Source: an uncultured Lachnospiraceae bacterium
GTDB taxonomy: Bacteria; Bacillota; Clostridia; Lachnospirales; Lachnospiraceae
Reading direction: 5' to 3'
DNA length: 64,000 nt
Assembly (NCBI GenBank): GCA_910584915.1
Contig: CAJUDM010000005.1
Span: forward strand, 1-64,000
Position numbers and translations under genes: made by a program. This document shows, piece by piece, positions 43,568 through 53,083 of the stretch. Every line of letters starts with the position of its first letter. Within the stretch, counting starts at the first letter, position 1. The notes below the pieces were generated by a model that did no database searches, was not told the origin of the DNA, and was given only the letters and a program-made list of their open reading frames with translations.

Positions 43568-45088
43568 TTAACTCAACTCTTTAAAGACAGGTTTCATCAC
43601 CTGAAAAACCGTCTTATATCTGTTTAGCAGTTCACCATAGGCCTTTCGATTTTTCTCATTTGGCACAAAATATTTTTCTTTTTTTGCAAATTCAGTTGCC
43701 GCATCGGGGATTGATCTCCATACTCCGGCGCCAACACCTGCCAAAATTGCCGCTCCCAGGCATGCAGCATCCTCTGTATTGGTCATTGTCACCACCGGAC
43801 TGCCAACAGCGTCTGCCTTTATCTGACACCAAAGATTGCTCTTTGCACCCCCGGAGAGTGAACGAATCTCTTTTATTTCAATCCCCATTGCTTGAACTGC
43901 TTCTACCATTCGGACTAAAACCATTGCAACGCCTTCCATAAAACTTCTTATAATGTGTCCTTTTGTATGGCGCAAAGCTAATCCATACAGCATGCATGAA
44001 GCTCTCTGGTCTGAATCAGGCGCTCCCGAACCTTGAAAATGAGGTAAGGCCAAAAGCCCTTCTGAACCTGCAGGAACAAGTTCTGCCTGCATATTCATGA
44101 ACTCGTATGCACTCATACCACTGCGTTCCGCAAGGCTGAGCTCCTCCGAACAAAGTGTATCCCTCAGCCATCTGTATGCGATGCCGCCGCTGCTAAACGA
44201 ATGGATCATATACATACCAGGAATAGCCGTATAAAAACACGGCATCTGGCGATTAGGATCAAAAACCGGTTTACCCGCCATGGCGCAAACAGCGAGTGCA
44301 GCACCTGTACTTTCAGAAAAGATACCTTCACATACATTGCCTACACCGATTGCTCCACAGGATTGATCTAAACCGCCCATAACAAGCTTCAGAGACGGAC
44401 TAAGCCCAAGTTCTTTCGCCACATCAGACAGAATAGTTCCTATCGGTGTACTGGATTCTACGATCTGAGGAAGCTGATCAGATGTAACCCCCAATTCATC
44501 CAGCATCTCTTTCCAGTATTGTTTCGTTGTAATATCCCACATAATAGTAGAACACCACAGCGAACCTTCCCCATAAAAACTGCCGCCCAGACGATAAAAG
44601 AAATAATCCTCCAGCAATAGATACTTTGCTGTTTTTGCATATATTTCCGGCTCATGGTTTTTCAGCCATTTGATTTTTGCTGCCGGCCACATTGCCATCA
44701 TTTCCACTTGTCCGGTGACCGCATGGATTTTTTCATTTCCAAACTTATCAGTCAGCTCATCAGACTCCGCCTGTGCGCGGTTATCCATCCAAACTATCGC
44801 ATTGTAAAGCGGCTTACCATTTTGATCTAAAAATATAATCGTTTCCCCCTGTGCCGATACGCTCAATGCTATTATTTCAGAACTATCAACTGCAGCTTTC
44901 TCAAGCACTTCTATCAAACCATCTTTAAAACAATTCCAATATACTTCCGGTTCCTGTTCCACAATAACCTCTGACGGCGTAATCAACTTATGTTCTTGCG
45001 TCGACGTTGCCAGAGCAGTTCCATTTTCTCCAAACAGTGCAACCTTTATCGCTGTTGTTCCAAGGTCTACTCCCAATAAATATCTCAT
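43568..45088 (-). CDS. FGGY-family carbohydrate kinase, xylulokinase-like
   Basis: A 506-residue kinase. The N-terminal LLGVDLGTTAIKVALF, EQEPEVYWNCF and VWMDNRA follow xylulokinase/gluconokinase-type enzymes. The catalytic base is Asp241 in GGLDQSCGAIGVG, and LSGGAKSNLWCQIKADAVGSPV is the FGGY adenosine motif. The ATG at 45088 follows GAGGTGG and lies eight bases after the cupin stop; a longer frame from 45100 overlaps the cupin gene. Sequence differs strongly from the other kinase in the operon, so two different substrates or two sequential steps are likely. Confidence 0.9.
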   Translation of the reverse strand: MRYLLGVDLGTTAIKVALFGENGTALATSTQEHKLITPSEVIVEQEPEVYWNCFKDGLIEVLEKAAVDSSEIIALSVSAQGETIIFLDQNGKPLYNAIVWMDNRAQAESDELTDKFGNEKIHAVTGQVEMMAMWPAAKIKWLKNHEPEIYAKTAKYLLLEDYFFYRLGGSFYGEGSLWCSTIMWDITTKQYWKEMLDELGVTSDQLPQIVESSTPIGTILSDVAKELGLSPSLKLVMGGLDQSCGAIGVGNVCEGIFSESTGAALAVCAMAGKPVFDPNRQMPCFYTAIPGMYMIHSFSSGGIAYRWLRDTLCSEELSLAERSGMSAYEFMNMQAELVPAGSEGLLALPHFQGSGAPDSDQRASCMLYGLALRHTKGHIIRSFMEGVAMVLVRMVEAVQAMGIEIKEIRSLSGGAKSNLWCQIKADAVGSPVVTMTNTEDAACLGAAILAGVGAGVWRSIPDAATEFAKKEKYFVPNEKNRKAYGELLNRYKTVFQVMKPVFKELS

Positions 45089-45096
45089 TGTCCACC

Positions 45097-45432
45097 TCAC
45101 AATTCACTCGGTGCCAGTGAAAAACTGACGACAGCCAGTTCTGTGCCAATATTGGTCAATTCATGCGGAACTGCTTCCGGCATTAAAATCGCATCCCCCT
45201 CAGACATCTGATAACAAACATTATCATGCGGCGTCCGCAAAATGACAGTTCCCCTGACCACAAAAAAAACTTCATGCCCATTCGGATGTCCATTATCGAT
45301 TGCTCCAGTTTGTCCAGGATGCAAAGCAGCTGTTCCAAATGTTATCTTTTCAGTTCGGAAATACATTCTGTCCAGTTCTGGGCCTTCAAAAAAAGCTTTT
45401 GCTTCTTTTGCACTCACAACTTTCATTTCCAT
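45097..45432 (-). CDS. Small cupin-domain protein
   Basis: A 111-residue single-domain cupin. Motif 1 is NGHPNGHEVFFVVRG and motif 2 is GDAILMPEAVPHELTNIG, with the His and Glu ligands for one metal ion. Small cupins of this kind in sugar clusters can be sugar isomerases, epimerases or ligand sensors. The ATG at 45432 lies nine bases after AAGGAG and is preferred to ATG 45438, which is too close. It stands between the dehydrogenase and kinase genes. Confidence 0.82.
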   Translation of the reverse strand: MEMKVVSAKEAKAFFEGPELDRMYFRTEKITFGTAALHPGQTGAIDNGHPNGHEVFFVVRGTVILRTPHDNVCYQMSEGDAILMPEAVPHELTNIGTELAVVSFSLAPSEL

Positions 45433-45506
45433 AACCATTCTCTCCTTTCCCGTACAATCTCTTGAATCCAAATCCAAAGATCTTCCTATTAAAAAAATAA
45501 TGTCCT

Positions 45507-46670
45507 TCAACTAAACTCAACCAATGCCTTCATGTAGTCCGCATCTCCGCAATGATGCATCATATCGTCCAAAGTATCCAGCGTACAACGATGTGTCAAA
45601 ATCCTCTCAATGCCCAGATTCCTGTCCATCAACATAGAAAAAGACTTATTGAAGCACTGAGGCGTATTCACCATCATACCAACATAAGTGGCATGCTTTG
45701 CACACAGATCAGCATGCGGATCAAACGTTGTGGGATTCGGCTTCATAGCATTTCCTGTTTCAATAAAAGTTCCCAGACGTTTCATACAGGCAATTCCCTC
45801 GCGAAACGCCATTGCAGAACCTACACAGTTAAATACGACATCCGCTCCACGCCCATTCGTCATGCCATAAACGATCTCCTGGATCTCCTCAATTTTCTTT
45901 CCCATACAATCGATTGTTTCATCAGCGGAGGCAATCTCCTTTGCCAGCTTCAGTTTCTGTTCGCTTCCTCCCGCTATAATCAGTTTTCGGATACCGAGTT
46001 TTCTTGCCACCATCGCAGTTAATGTGCCAATTGCTCCATCGCCAATGACAAGCACTGCAGAGTTCCAGTTAAGAGCGTCTTCCATAATGCCGGGAGATCT
46101 CTGCGCCAACTCAACGCTACGGACGGCAACCGCCAATGGATCAAGCAAAACTGCCGTTGTACTTGGCATATCATCTGGTAATTTCCAGACATATGTCTCC
46201 GGATAAACATACATATATTCAGAAAATCCACCTGTCAAATACGGGAACTCGTCTATATGGGTACTATACGGAGATTCTCCTTCGCCCTTAAAAATGAATG
46301 GATCACCATAAGCAAACGCATTGTCACACATGCTATAAGAACCATTTCCATAAGTCAGGCAATTATAGCATTTACCACAGGTTACGCTTGGATATAATGC
46401 GATCCTGTCGCCGACATTCAACGGACCATAAAAACAATTAATCCTTTTATTTGCATTTTTACCCATTTCAATTACAGTACCCGTAAGCTCATGTCCCATT
46501 ATAAAAGCATGCGGAGGTACTTCTTTATATACATGTGTGTCGGATCCACAAATGGAAGCGAAGTCCATCTTGATCAACATACCATCATCACGTACCTCGG
46601 GAATTGGAAGCTGGAACACCTCAATCTTCTGCGCTGCTGTCATGACAGCAGCCTTTGAAAATTTACCCAT
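45507..46670 (-). CDS. Zinc-dependent alcohol/polyol dehydrogenase, first paralogue
   Basis: A 387-residue medium-chain dehydrogenase. The catalytic zinc ligands Cys41 and His60-Glu61 (CGSD, GHE) and the structural zinc cysteines 98, 101, 104 and 115 are in place. A cofactor-binding loop VIGDGAIGTLTAMVARKLG follows. The protein aligns without gaps to the product of 50705-51871; by direct count 69 of the first 120 residues are identical. It probably oxidises a sugar alcohol or ring hydroxyl to a ketose. The ATG at 46670 follows GGAGG. It is the fourth gene of the leftward operon, after the transporter. Confidence 0.9.
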   Translation of the reverse strand: MGKFSKAAVMTAAQKIEVFQLPIPEVRDDGMLIKMDFASICGSDTHVYKEVPPHAFIMGHELTGTVIEMGKNANKRINCFYGPLNVGDRIALYPSVTCGKCYNCLTYGNGSYSMCDNAFAYGDPFIFKGEGESPYSTHIDEFPYLTGGFSEYMYVYPETYVWKLPDDMPSTTAVLLDPLAVAVRSVELAQRSPGIMEDALNWNSAVLVIGDGAIGTLTAMVARKLGIRKLIIAGGSEQKLKLAKEIASADETIDCMGKKIEEIQEIVYGMTNGRGADVVFNCVGSAMAFREGIACMKRLGTFIETGNAMKPNPTTFDPHADLCAKHATYVGMMVNTPQCFNKSFSMLMDRNLGIERILTHRCTLDTLDDMMHHCGDADYMKALVEFS

Positions 46671-46694
46671 AGTCAAAATCCTCCTTGATTTTTA

Positions 46695-47660
46695 TTAATT
46701 GTTCTTAAGCACACCTTTTTGGAAGTTATCAAATGAAACAGCAAAAATTAAAACAATGCCTTTGGCAAACCACTGCCAATATTCGGTCAATCCAAGTAAA
46801 ACCATGCCATTTGTTAAAAATCCCATCGTCAATACACCTGCAACAACCGTAAGAATCTTACCTTCACCTCCACTGAGGCTTACACCCCCAATGACCGCCG
46901 CTGTAATACAATCCATTTCAAAATTGACACCGATTGACGGCTGCCCTGAGTTTACGCGCGAACACATAATGATCCCTGCTAATGTTGCCAAAGTTGTACT
47001 GGCTACATGTGTCAAAAAGATCACTTTTTTCGTGTTAATACCCGAGAGACGCGCAGCCTCCTTATTGCTTCCGGTAGCATATATATGGCGTCCAATAGAC
47101 GTTTTTTCAAGCACCCAATAAGTAATCGCAAAGACCACTACCATTATGATCAATGATACAGGAATTGGACCGAGATACCCTTGACCGATCGTCTTAAACG
47201 AATCCGGAAGCGAATAAATCGGGATACCAGAAGTCAACAAATAAGCAATGGCTTTCGCGACAACTTCCGCTGCAAGTGTTGCAATCATAGGCGGCATTTT
47301 GAGTATCACGATACAAAAACCAATACATACTCCAAAACATGCTCCTATTAACAATGTAATCAAAATCGCAGCAGGAATAGGAAGGGACGCCTCTACCATC
47401 AGCTTGGATACGATAACACTAGCAAAGGCCAACACCATGCCGACAGAGATATCGATACCCCCAAGGATGATACAAAGGGCGACACCTATTGATGCAATCC
47501 CCGTTGATGCAATCTGCCTGCCTACACTCAGTAAATTCGATCCGGACAAAAAGCTCTCCGTCATAATTGAGAAAAAAAGCATCTCAATCAACAACGTAAA
47601 AAAAGGACCGTACTTTTTTAATTCATTTTTCAGACTATGTGATTTTAATTTTGTTTTCAT
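46695..47660 (-). CDS. Sugar ABC transporter permease, RbsC type
   Basis: A 321-residue membrane protein with eight to ten hydrophobic segments. The coupling-loop region GSNKEAARLSGINTKKVIF is diagnostic of the ribose/xylose/galactose (CUT2) permeases, and GGIDISVGMVLAFASVIVSKLM is the typical early segment. As in CUT2 systems, one permease gene probably forms a homodimer. The ATG at 47660 follows GGAGG. It stands between the ATPase gene and the dehydrogenase gene. Confidence 0.93.
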   Translation of the reverse strand: MKTKLKSHSLKNELKKYGPFFTLLIEMLFFSIMTESFLSGSNLLSVGRQIASTGIASIGVALCIILGGIDISVGMVLAFASVIVSKLMVEASLPIPAAILITLLIGACFGVCIGFCIVILKMPPMIATLAAEVVAKAIAYLLTSGIPIYSLPDSFKTIGQGYLGPIPVSLIIMVVVFAITYWVLEKTSIGRHIYATGSNKEAARLSGINTKKVIFLTHVASTTLATLAGIIMCSRVNSGQPSIGVNFEMDCITAAVIGGVSLSGGEGKILTVVAGVLTMGFLTNGMVLLGLTEYWQWFAKGIVLIFAVSFDNFQKGVLKNN

Positions 47661-47677
47661 ACAAGAATTTCCTCCAC

Positions 47678-49168
47678 CTAATTGCAATCTCCACCTGACG
47701 CCAAATCCAGAATTTTTTGCTGAGTCATTTCACTGTCCACAACTTCTCCCATCTTTTCTCCTTCATAAAGAACCACAACACGGTCACATACACCGATCAA
47801 CTCCAACAGTTCAGAAGACACTACGATTATTGAATGGCCCTCTTTTTTCAGTTTATTGATCAGCGAATAAATCTCATGTTTAGCCCCAATATCAATGCCG
47901 CGTGTCGGTTCATCCAGCATCAAGATCTCGCACTCTGCCGCCAGCCATTTTGAAACAACAACTTTTTGCTGATTACCACCAGATAAGAAATTCAATAACT
48001 GTTTCACAGATGGAGCTTTGATAGATAATGTATTTATATACTTACTAATAACTTCCTTTTCCTCTCTCTTTCGAATTGTAAAGAAAGTAGTAAGCTTATG
48101 AATAATAGGAAGCGTAATGTTGTCCTGTATATTTAAATTTATGTGACAACCCTGCAGCTTTCGGTCTTCCGGTATCAACGCAATGCCATTATTGATGGCA
48201 TCTTTGGGAGATCGGATTTTCATCTTCTTCCCGTGCAGCATGATCTCCCCGGACTGCAATGCATCAGCGCCAAAAATTGCTCTAACAGTTTCTGTTCTGC
48301 CTGCTCCTACCAAACCGCCTAAACCAAGTACTTCTCCTTTATGCAAGTCGAAACTGATGTCCTTAATCTTTGTTGTCGTTAAGTTTCTTACACTCAGCAC
48401 TACTTCATCTGTAGAAACTTTAACTTTTTCATAATAGTTGTCATCTATTTCCCGACCACACATCATGTTGATCAATTCCGCTCGATTTGTATCCTTTGTA
48501 TTAAGCGTTTTGATAACCTGCCCATCCCTCATGACCGTAACCTTTTCAGCGATCTGAAATAATTCTTCGATTCTGTGTGATATATAAATAAGCGTAACAC
48601 CCTGTTCTTTCAGATTTCTGATTAATTCGAACAGGACATCTACCTCATTTTCAGTCAGTGGAGCCGTCGGTTCATCCATAATTAAAATTTTTGCGTTCTC
48701 CGACAATGCTTTCGCAATCTCGACAAGTTGTTTATATGCAATACTCAGCGTACGAACTTCAGCCATTGGAGGTATCCTGATTTTCATCTTTTCAAATATC
48801 GCATTCGTCTCAGCAACCATATATTTCTTATCCAGCATCAATCCTTTTTGGGCTTCCCGCCCAAGAAATATATTTTCATAAACAGTCAATGGCTCAATCA
48901 AATTGAGTTCCTGATAGATCATGCTGATACCTGTCTTTTTCGCACTCTCCGGTGTAAACTCTTTATATATTTCTCCATCAACAATAATCTGCCCCTCATC
49001 TGCTGTCTGTGCACCGGACAACAATTTGCAAAGTGTTGATTTTCCAGCACCATTTTCCCCCAACAACGCATGTACTTCACCTGGATAAAAATCAATGTTG
49101 GCATGATCAAGCGCACGTACACCAGGATAAGCCTTCGAAAGTTCTTTTACAGTAAGACTAGGCTGCAT
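47678..49168 (-). CDS. Sugar ABC transporter ATPase, RbsA type
   Basis: A 496-residue double-cassette ATPase of a CUT2 sugar transporter. The first cassette has GENGAGKST, LSIAYKQLVEIAKALS and ILIMDEPTAPLT. The second has the usual degenerate Walker A GLVGAGRTE and a full signature LSGGNQQKVVVSKWLA with LMLDEPTRGIDIG. This asymmetry is normal for RbsA, XylG and MglA. The ATG at 49168 follows a GGAAGGGGGG site; a longer frame to 49222 lacks one. Confidence 0.94.
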   Translation of the reverse strand: MQPSLTVKELSKAYPGVRALDHANIDFYPGEVHALLGENGAGKSTLCKLLSGAQTADEGQIIVDGEIYKEFTPESAKKTGISMIYQELNLIEPLTVYENIFLGREAQKGLMLDKKYMVAETNAIFEKMKIRIPPMAEVRTLSIAYKQLVEIAKALSENAKILIMDEPTAPLTENEVDVLFELIRNLKEQGVTLIYISHRIEELFQIAEKVTVMRDGQVIKTLNTKDTNRAELINMMCGREIDDNYYEKVKVSTDEVVLSVRNLTTTKIKDISFDLHKGEVLGLGGLVGAGRTETVRAIFGADALQSGEIMLHGKKMKIRSPKDAINNGIALIPEDRKLQGCHINLNIQDNITLPIIHKLTTFFTIRKREEKEVISKYINTLSIKAPSVKQLLNFLSGGNQQKVVVSKWLAAECEILMLDEPTRGIDIGAKHEIYSLINKLKKEGHSIIVVSSELLELIGVCDRVVVLYEGEKMGEVVDSEMTQQKILDLASGGDCN

Positions 49169-49249
49169 AGTAGCCCCCCTTCCTAGATATACCGGAGAGG
49201 CATCATTTGAACTATCAAACATACCTCTCCAAACATATTGATCTAACAG

Positions 49250-50287
49250 TTATTTCGCCGCACGATCGATAAATTCCTGAACATTTTCACCATTAGCCGC
49301 CAAAACATTCAAGTAATACACCGGCTCTAATTCTTCTCCTTCGAGCGCCTTGACTGCCTGCTGAACCAAAATTTTACCTACTTCCTTGTTCGCAACATCA
49401 AATCCAACAGATGCTCGGTAAATAGTACCATCTTTAATTCTTTGCAAAGCCTCTGTAGAGGCATCTCCGCCTCCAATAAAGAAATCATCTGTATCTTTGC
49501 CAGCTGCAATAACAGCCTCCATCGCGCCCAGCGCTCCGGCATCATTAATGCCGCAGATTACTTTACAGTCAGGATGGGCTTCGAGAATCTCCTCTGCAGC
49601 TTTCATACCGGAGTCATTCAACCATGCCGCAACAGTCGCACAGCAGGTCGCATTGGGCGCATTCTCCAAAATACCATCCTTAATTCCATTTTCACGGTCA
49701 ATAACCTGAACTAATGTTGGCTGATTTAAAATTGCAAATTCAGCCTCGCCATTTTCGAAATTCTCAGAAATCCATTTACCAGCTTCAACTCCCAATGCAT
49801 GTCCAAAAGAATATTCATCCATGATAACTCCCTGTGTTGCCGTTTCAACCAAAGTTGTCTCTGTAATAACCGGAATACCTTGTTCAACCGCTTCCCCTAT
49901 AATCCCTTCACTGGATTCAGCATCAAGCGCCGCGACTAAAATCGCATCACAATCAGCAGCTATAAAATTTTCAATGTTACTAACCTGTTTGCTGGTATCT
50001 GAAGCAGGGTCACTGACAATCAGTTCATACCCCATCTCATCACAATACTCCTGTGCTCCATTTGAAAGATCAACAAAGTATTCATTAGATAAATCCATAA
50101 CTGAAAAGCCAATCTTGATCTTCTTTTCTTCTGTCCCTTCAGCCTCTTCTGATTCAGCTAGAACAGATACCCCGTTTGTCTCATCACTTTTTGATTCAGC
50201 TGGATCAGCTTTAGAACCACAACCTGTTATAACAGACAGGCTCACTGATGCAACCAGTAAAAACGCCCCAACTTTTTTCATCCTCAT
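49250..50287 (-). CDS. Sugar-binding lipoprotein of the CUT2 transporter
   Basis: A 345-residue periplasmic-binding-protein-type lipoprotein (RbsB fold). The signal peptide ends in the lipobox VITGC, with Cys23 as the lipid-attachment site, followed by a Ser/Glu-rich linker. The body begins KIKIGFSVMDLSNEYFVDLSNGAQEYCDEMGYELIVSD and has the ribose-type segments AADCDAILVAALDAES and GGGDASTEALQRI. It is the first gene of the leftward operon; the ATG at 50287 follows GGAAGGG. Its ligand would name the substrate of the cassette but cannot be read from sequence. Confidence 0.93.
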   Translation of the reverse strand: MRMKKVGAFLLVASVSLSVITGCGSKADPAESKSDETNGVSVLAESEEAEGTEEKKIKIGFSVMDLSNEYFVDLSNGAQEYCDEMGYELIVSDPASDTSKQVSNIENFIAADCDAILVAALDAESSEGIIGEAVEQGIPVITETTLVETATQGVIMDEYSFGHALGVEAGKWISENFENGEAEFAILNQPTLVQVIDRENGIKDGILENAPNATCCATVAAWLNDSGMKAAEEILEAHPDCKVICGINDAGALGAMEAVIAAGKDTDDFFIGGGDASTEALQRIKDGTIYRASVGFDVANKEVGKILVQQAVKALEGEELEPVYYLNVLAANGENVQEFIDRAAK

Positions 50288-50386
50288 TTTCAATTGCCCT
50301 TCCTTTCTTTTAACCTTTTGTACATTCTCCTCTTTACCATATTCAGTTTTTAATTCTTAATCTTTTCACTTCCCTCCTTCCCAATA

Positions 50387-50420
50387 TTTTGTTTTTCTTT
50401 GTTTTATTATTTGTTTTTGT
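50387..50420. promoter_or_regulatory. Phased TTTGTTTT motifs, candidate repressor sites
   Basis: TTTTGTTTTT, CTTTGTTTTA, TATTTGTTTTTG follow one another with their G at 50391, 50401 and 50413, close to one helical turn apart, downstream of the leftward -10 box. DeoR-family repressors often bind arrays of short A+T-rich repeats. Candidate only, since the whole region is A+T-rich. Confidence 0.3.
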
Positions 50421-50430
50421 TTATTTTTTA

Positions 50431-50459
50431 ATGTTATTACGTTTTTATTTGTTTGTCAA
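50431..50459 (-). promoter_or_regulatory. Promoter of the leftward sugar operon
   Basis: On the minus strand TTGACA (50454-50459) and TAACAT (50431-50436) are 17 bases apart, about 145 bases upstream of the binding-lipoprotein start. Confidence 0.6.
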
Positions 50460-50639
50460 TACTATTATTTCTATTTTTAACTTTGTTTTAATTATATCAT
50501 CTTCTGTTAATGTCAAAAATTATCTCTTTTAAATCACTATTTTTTGTATAATTAAATAGTTATCCCATTATTTTTTCTTTAAATCATTAATTTTTACAAA
50601 TAATAATTTGATTTTTCTTTTTTTATTTTGTTTTTATCC

Positions 50640-50668
50640 TTGACATAATTTGTTTTATATGGTATACA
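50640..50668 (+). promoter_or_regulatory. Promoter of the rightward sugar operon
   Basis: TTGACA (50640-50645) and TATACA (50663-50668), 17 bases apart and 37 bases upstream of the dehydrogenase ATG. A near-consensus promoter, so a repressor must be needed for inducible control. Confidence 0.75.
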
Positions 50669-50704
50669 TAAATTCATACCTAAATAAGGAGGGATGTATT
50701 ATCT

Positions 50705-51871
50705 ATGGTTTGCTTTTCAAAAGCCGCTGTGCAAACAAAAATCAGAGAACTCAAAATCATGAACCTGCCAATACCTCAGGTCGGAGATGGCGGTATGCTG
50801 ATCAAGGTAGACGCCGTTAGTATTTGCGGCTCCGATGTGCATTATTTTCGAAACGAGCCTGCCTTTCCTGCTGTTCTCGGTCACGAAATCTGTGGAACTA
50901 TTGTTGAAATGGGGAAAAATGCCGCTGATACGATTCACGCATTTTACGGTCCATTAAAAATTGGCGATCGAATATGCGTCTATCCCGGTGTCACCTGTGG
51001 AAAGTGCTCAGATTGTCTCACTTATGGAAATGGTGTCTATACCATGTGCCGTGACACATTTGCATACGGAGATTTTTTTCAATATCAGGGCGAAGGTTCT
51101 CTGCCTTTTACAAACCACATTGATGAATATCCGTATTTAACCGGCGGCTTTTCCGAATATATGTATATCTATCCCAACACCTATGTGTGGAAAGTACCTG
51201 ATCAGATGCCAAGCAGGATTGCTTCTCTTTTGGATCCTTTAGCATGTGCCTGCAGGGCAGTCGAATTAGCCCAGCGTTCTCCCGGTGTTTTAGAAGACTC
51301 TCTTAATGTGAATTCTACAGTGCTTATCATGGGGGATGGCGCCATTGGTCTATTTGCTGCTTTTTATGCCCGCCTTCTCGGTGTTCGGCAAGTATTAATG
51401 ATCGGCGCAAGCGAATATAAACTCAATGCAGCTAAGGATTTCTCCGGAATAGATGCGGGTATCAACGCATTGACGACTACCTTTGAAGACAGGCAGGAAA
51501 CTGTCTGGTCTCTCACCAGCGGAAAAGGTCCTGACACTGTGATCAACTGCGTTGGAAGTTCTGCAACATTTCGGGAAGGTGCCACCCTTATGAAACGCAT
51601 GGGAACCATGGTTGACATCGGCAATGCCATTAACCCCTCTCCGGTAGAATTTGATATTCAAAAAGATCTGACTTTTAAGCATGGCACATATATAGGTATG
51701 ATGGCCACTACGCCTTCTATCTTTAATAAAGCGTTTACTTTGTTAATGCAGCATGACAAATTTCATTTTGATAAAATATTTACCGGTAAATACACACTTG
51801 AAAGTTTACAGTCAGCTCTTGAGGATGCGAACAGCCCTGAATACATTAAAGGATATGTAATGTTTGATTGA
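50705..51871 (+). CDS. Zinc-dependent alcohol/polyol dehydrogenase, second paralogue
   Basis: A 388-residue medium-chain dehydrogenase with the same ligand set as its paralogue: Cys41, His60 and Glu61 for the catalytic zinc and Cys98, 101, 104, 115 for the structural zinc. The cofactor loop is IMGDGAIGLFAAFYARLLG. GGAGGG precedes the ATG. It is transcribed divergently from the transporter operon. Two close paralogues on either side of one control region suggest two related substrates or stereoisomers, or a recent duplication followed by divergence. Confidence 0.9.
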   Translation: MVCFSKAAVQTKIRELKIMNLPIPQVGDGGMLIKVDAVSICGSDVHYFRNEPAFPAVLGHEICGTIVEMGKNAADTIHAFYGPLKIGDRICVYPGVTCGKCSDCLTYGNGVYTMCRDTFAYGDFFQYQGEGSLPFTNHIDEYPYLTGGFSEYMYIYPNTYVWKVPDQMPSRIASLLDPLACACRAVELAQRSPGVLEDSLNVNSTVLIMGDGAIGLFAAFYARLLGVRQVLMIGASEYKLNAAKDFSGIDAGINALTTTFEDRQETVWSLTSGKGPDTVINCVGSSATFREGATLMKRMGTMVDIGNAINPSPVEFDIQKDLTFKHGTYIGMMATTPSIFNKAFTLLMQHDKFHFDKIFTGKYTLESLQSALEDANSPEYIKGYVMFD

Positions 51872-52185
51872 GTTTCCATCTTCACACTTTCAAATATTTT
51901 ACAAGAAACGAACCTTGACAAATAAATACTATGCAGGAAAACAAAAAATTCAGGAAAAAAACATAGAAAATAGACATAGTCAATGTTATGATTTAAAATA
52001 AAGTTATATGGTCCGATGTCCCCTATCAGCAGGATATTTATTATCCTTGGATTATTTTATATATTTATCAAAGATTCAGACAAAATCAAAAATTTACTTA
52101 CAGAGTGAGATCTCAACGCCTTATATTTTATGTGCTAAGGTCCAAGACCCCACCAACAGCTTACTTTAAATTTAAGGAGGATTTT
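51872..52185. other. 314-base spacer before the aldolase gene
   Basis: No gene. It contains TTGACAAATAAATAC (51915-51929), whose start matches TTGACAAACAAATAAAAAC of the leftward promoter region, and an inverted repeat AGGATA (52031-52036) with TATCCT (52042-52047). No good -10 box follows the TTGACA, so a second promoter for the aldolase-deoR part is possible but not certain. Confidence 0.4.
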
Positions 52186-53037
52186 ATGAATACTAAAACA
52201 TTAAAACAACTTTTACAGGAAGCGGATGCCGGCGGATATGCTATCAATGCTTTTAACTTTACAGATGTTTGGGATATGCTCTCCATTGTAGAGGCTGCCG
52301 AAGAAGAAAAAGCTCCAGTTATCCTTATGGCACATCCTGAAAATTTCACACAGGAATCCATGGGTATATGTGGTGCAATGGCTCTACAGGCCGCAAAAGA
52401 AGCTTCTGTACCGGTTATTCTGCATCTTGACCACTCCAACTCTGTAGATGTCTGCAAAGCAGCAATTGATTTTGGTTTTCCGTCCGTTATGATAGACGCT
52501 TCTGCCCATCCTTTAGAAGAAAATATCCGCAGAGTAAAAGAGGTTGTTGATTATGCTCATTCTGCAGGCGTCTTTGTTGAAGCTGAAATGGGGCGCATCA
52601 AAGGCGGTGGGATTGAAGGCGGATACTACGGAAAGGATTTCTTAGCACAGGTCAGCGATTGTGTTGCTCTGGTCGAATCCACTGGAGTTGACAGTTTAGC
52701 TGTCGGTATCGGAACTGCGCACGGTTTCTACACAGAAAAGCCCGAATTAAACTTCGAACGTCTTGCCGAGATCAATGAATCTGTTTCCATCCCTTTAGTT
52801 CTTCATGGTGGAACAGGCGTACCGAGAGAAGACGTACAAAAAGGAATTAAGCGAGGTCTCAACAAAATCAATGTAGGAACCTGCATTGCTGCCACTTATA
52901 TGAACGGCATGCGCGATGAACTGATCCGATTTGGAGAAAATGCATTCACCATCGACATCGTTGGTCCGGTTAAAGAGCGCGTTAAGGCAGTCGTAAAGGA
53001 CTGGATAGGCGTCTGCATGAGCGCCGGAAAAGCTTAA
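52186..53037 (+). CDS. Class II ketose-bisphosphate aldolase
   Basis: A 283-residue zinc-dependent aldolase of the fructose-/tagatose-bisphosphate group. Asp82-His83 (HLDHSN), Glu134 (VEAEMG), His179 (GTAHG) and His207 (LHGGTG) are the expected catalytic and metal residues. The phosphate-binding KINVGT follows. In this cassette it should split a phosphorylated ketose into a three-carbon phosphate and an aldehyde. The ATG at 52186 follows AAGGAGG. It precedes the regulator gene by 46 bases. Confidence 0.93.
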   Translation: MNTKTLKQLLQEADAGGYAINAFNFTDVWDMLSIVEAAEEEKAPVILMAHPENFTQESMGICGAMALQAAKEASVPVILHLDHSNSVDVCKAAIDFGFPSVMIDASAHPLEENIRRVKEVVDYAHSAGVFVEAEMGRIKGGGIEGGYYGKDFLAQVSDCVALVESTGVDSLAVGIGTAHGFYTEKPELNFERLAEINESVSIPLVLHGGTGVPREDVQKGIKRGLNKINVGTCIAATYMNGMRDELIRFGENAFTIDIVGPVKERVKAVVKDWIGVCMSAGKA

Positions 53038-53083
53038 TCTGTGATCATCTTATTAAACTTATATAATTCAAGGAGTATATGAT

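Larger units (their letters stand above)
50288..50704. other. 417-base divergent control region of the sugar cassette
   Basis: Very A+T-rich region with no gene. It holds a leftward promoter (50431-50459), a rightward promoter (50640-50668), and a cluster of TTTGTTTT motifs. The long spacing allows looping by a repressor; the DeoR-type regulator encoded at 53084 is the obvious candidate. Confidence 0.6.
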
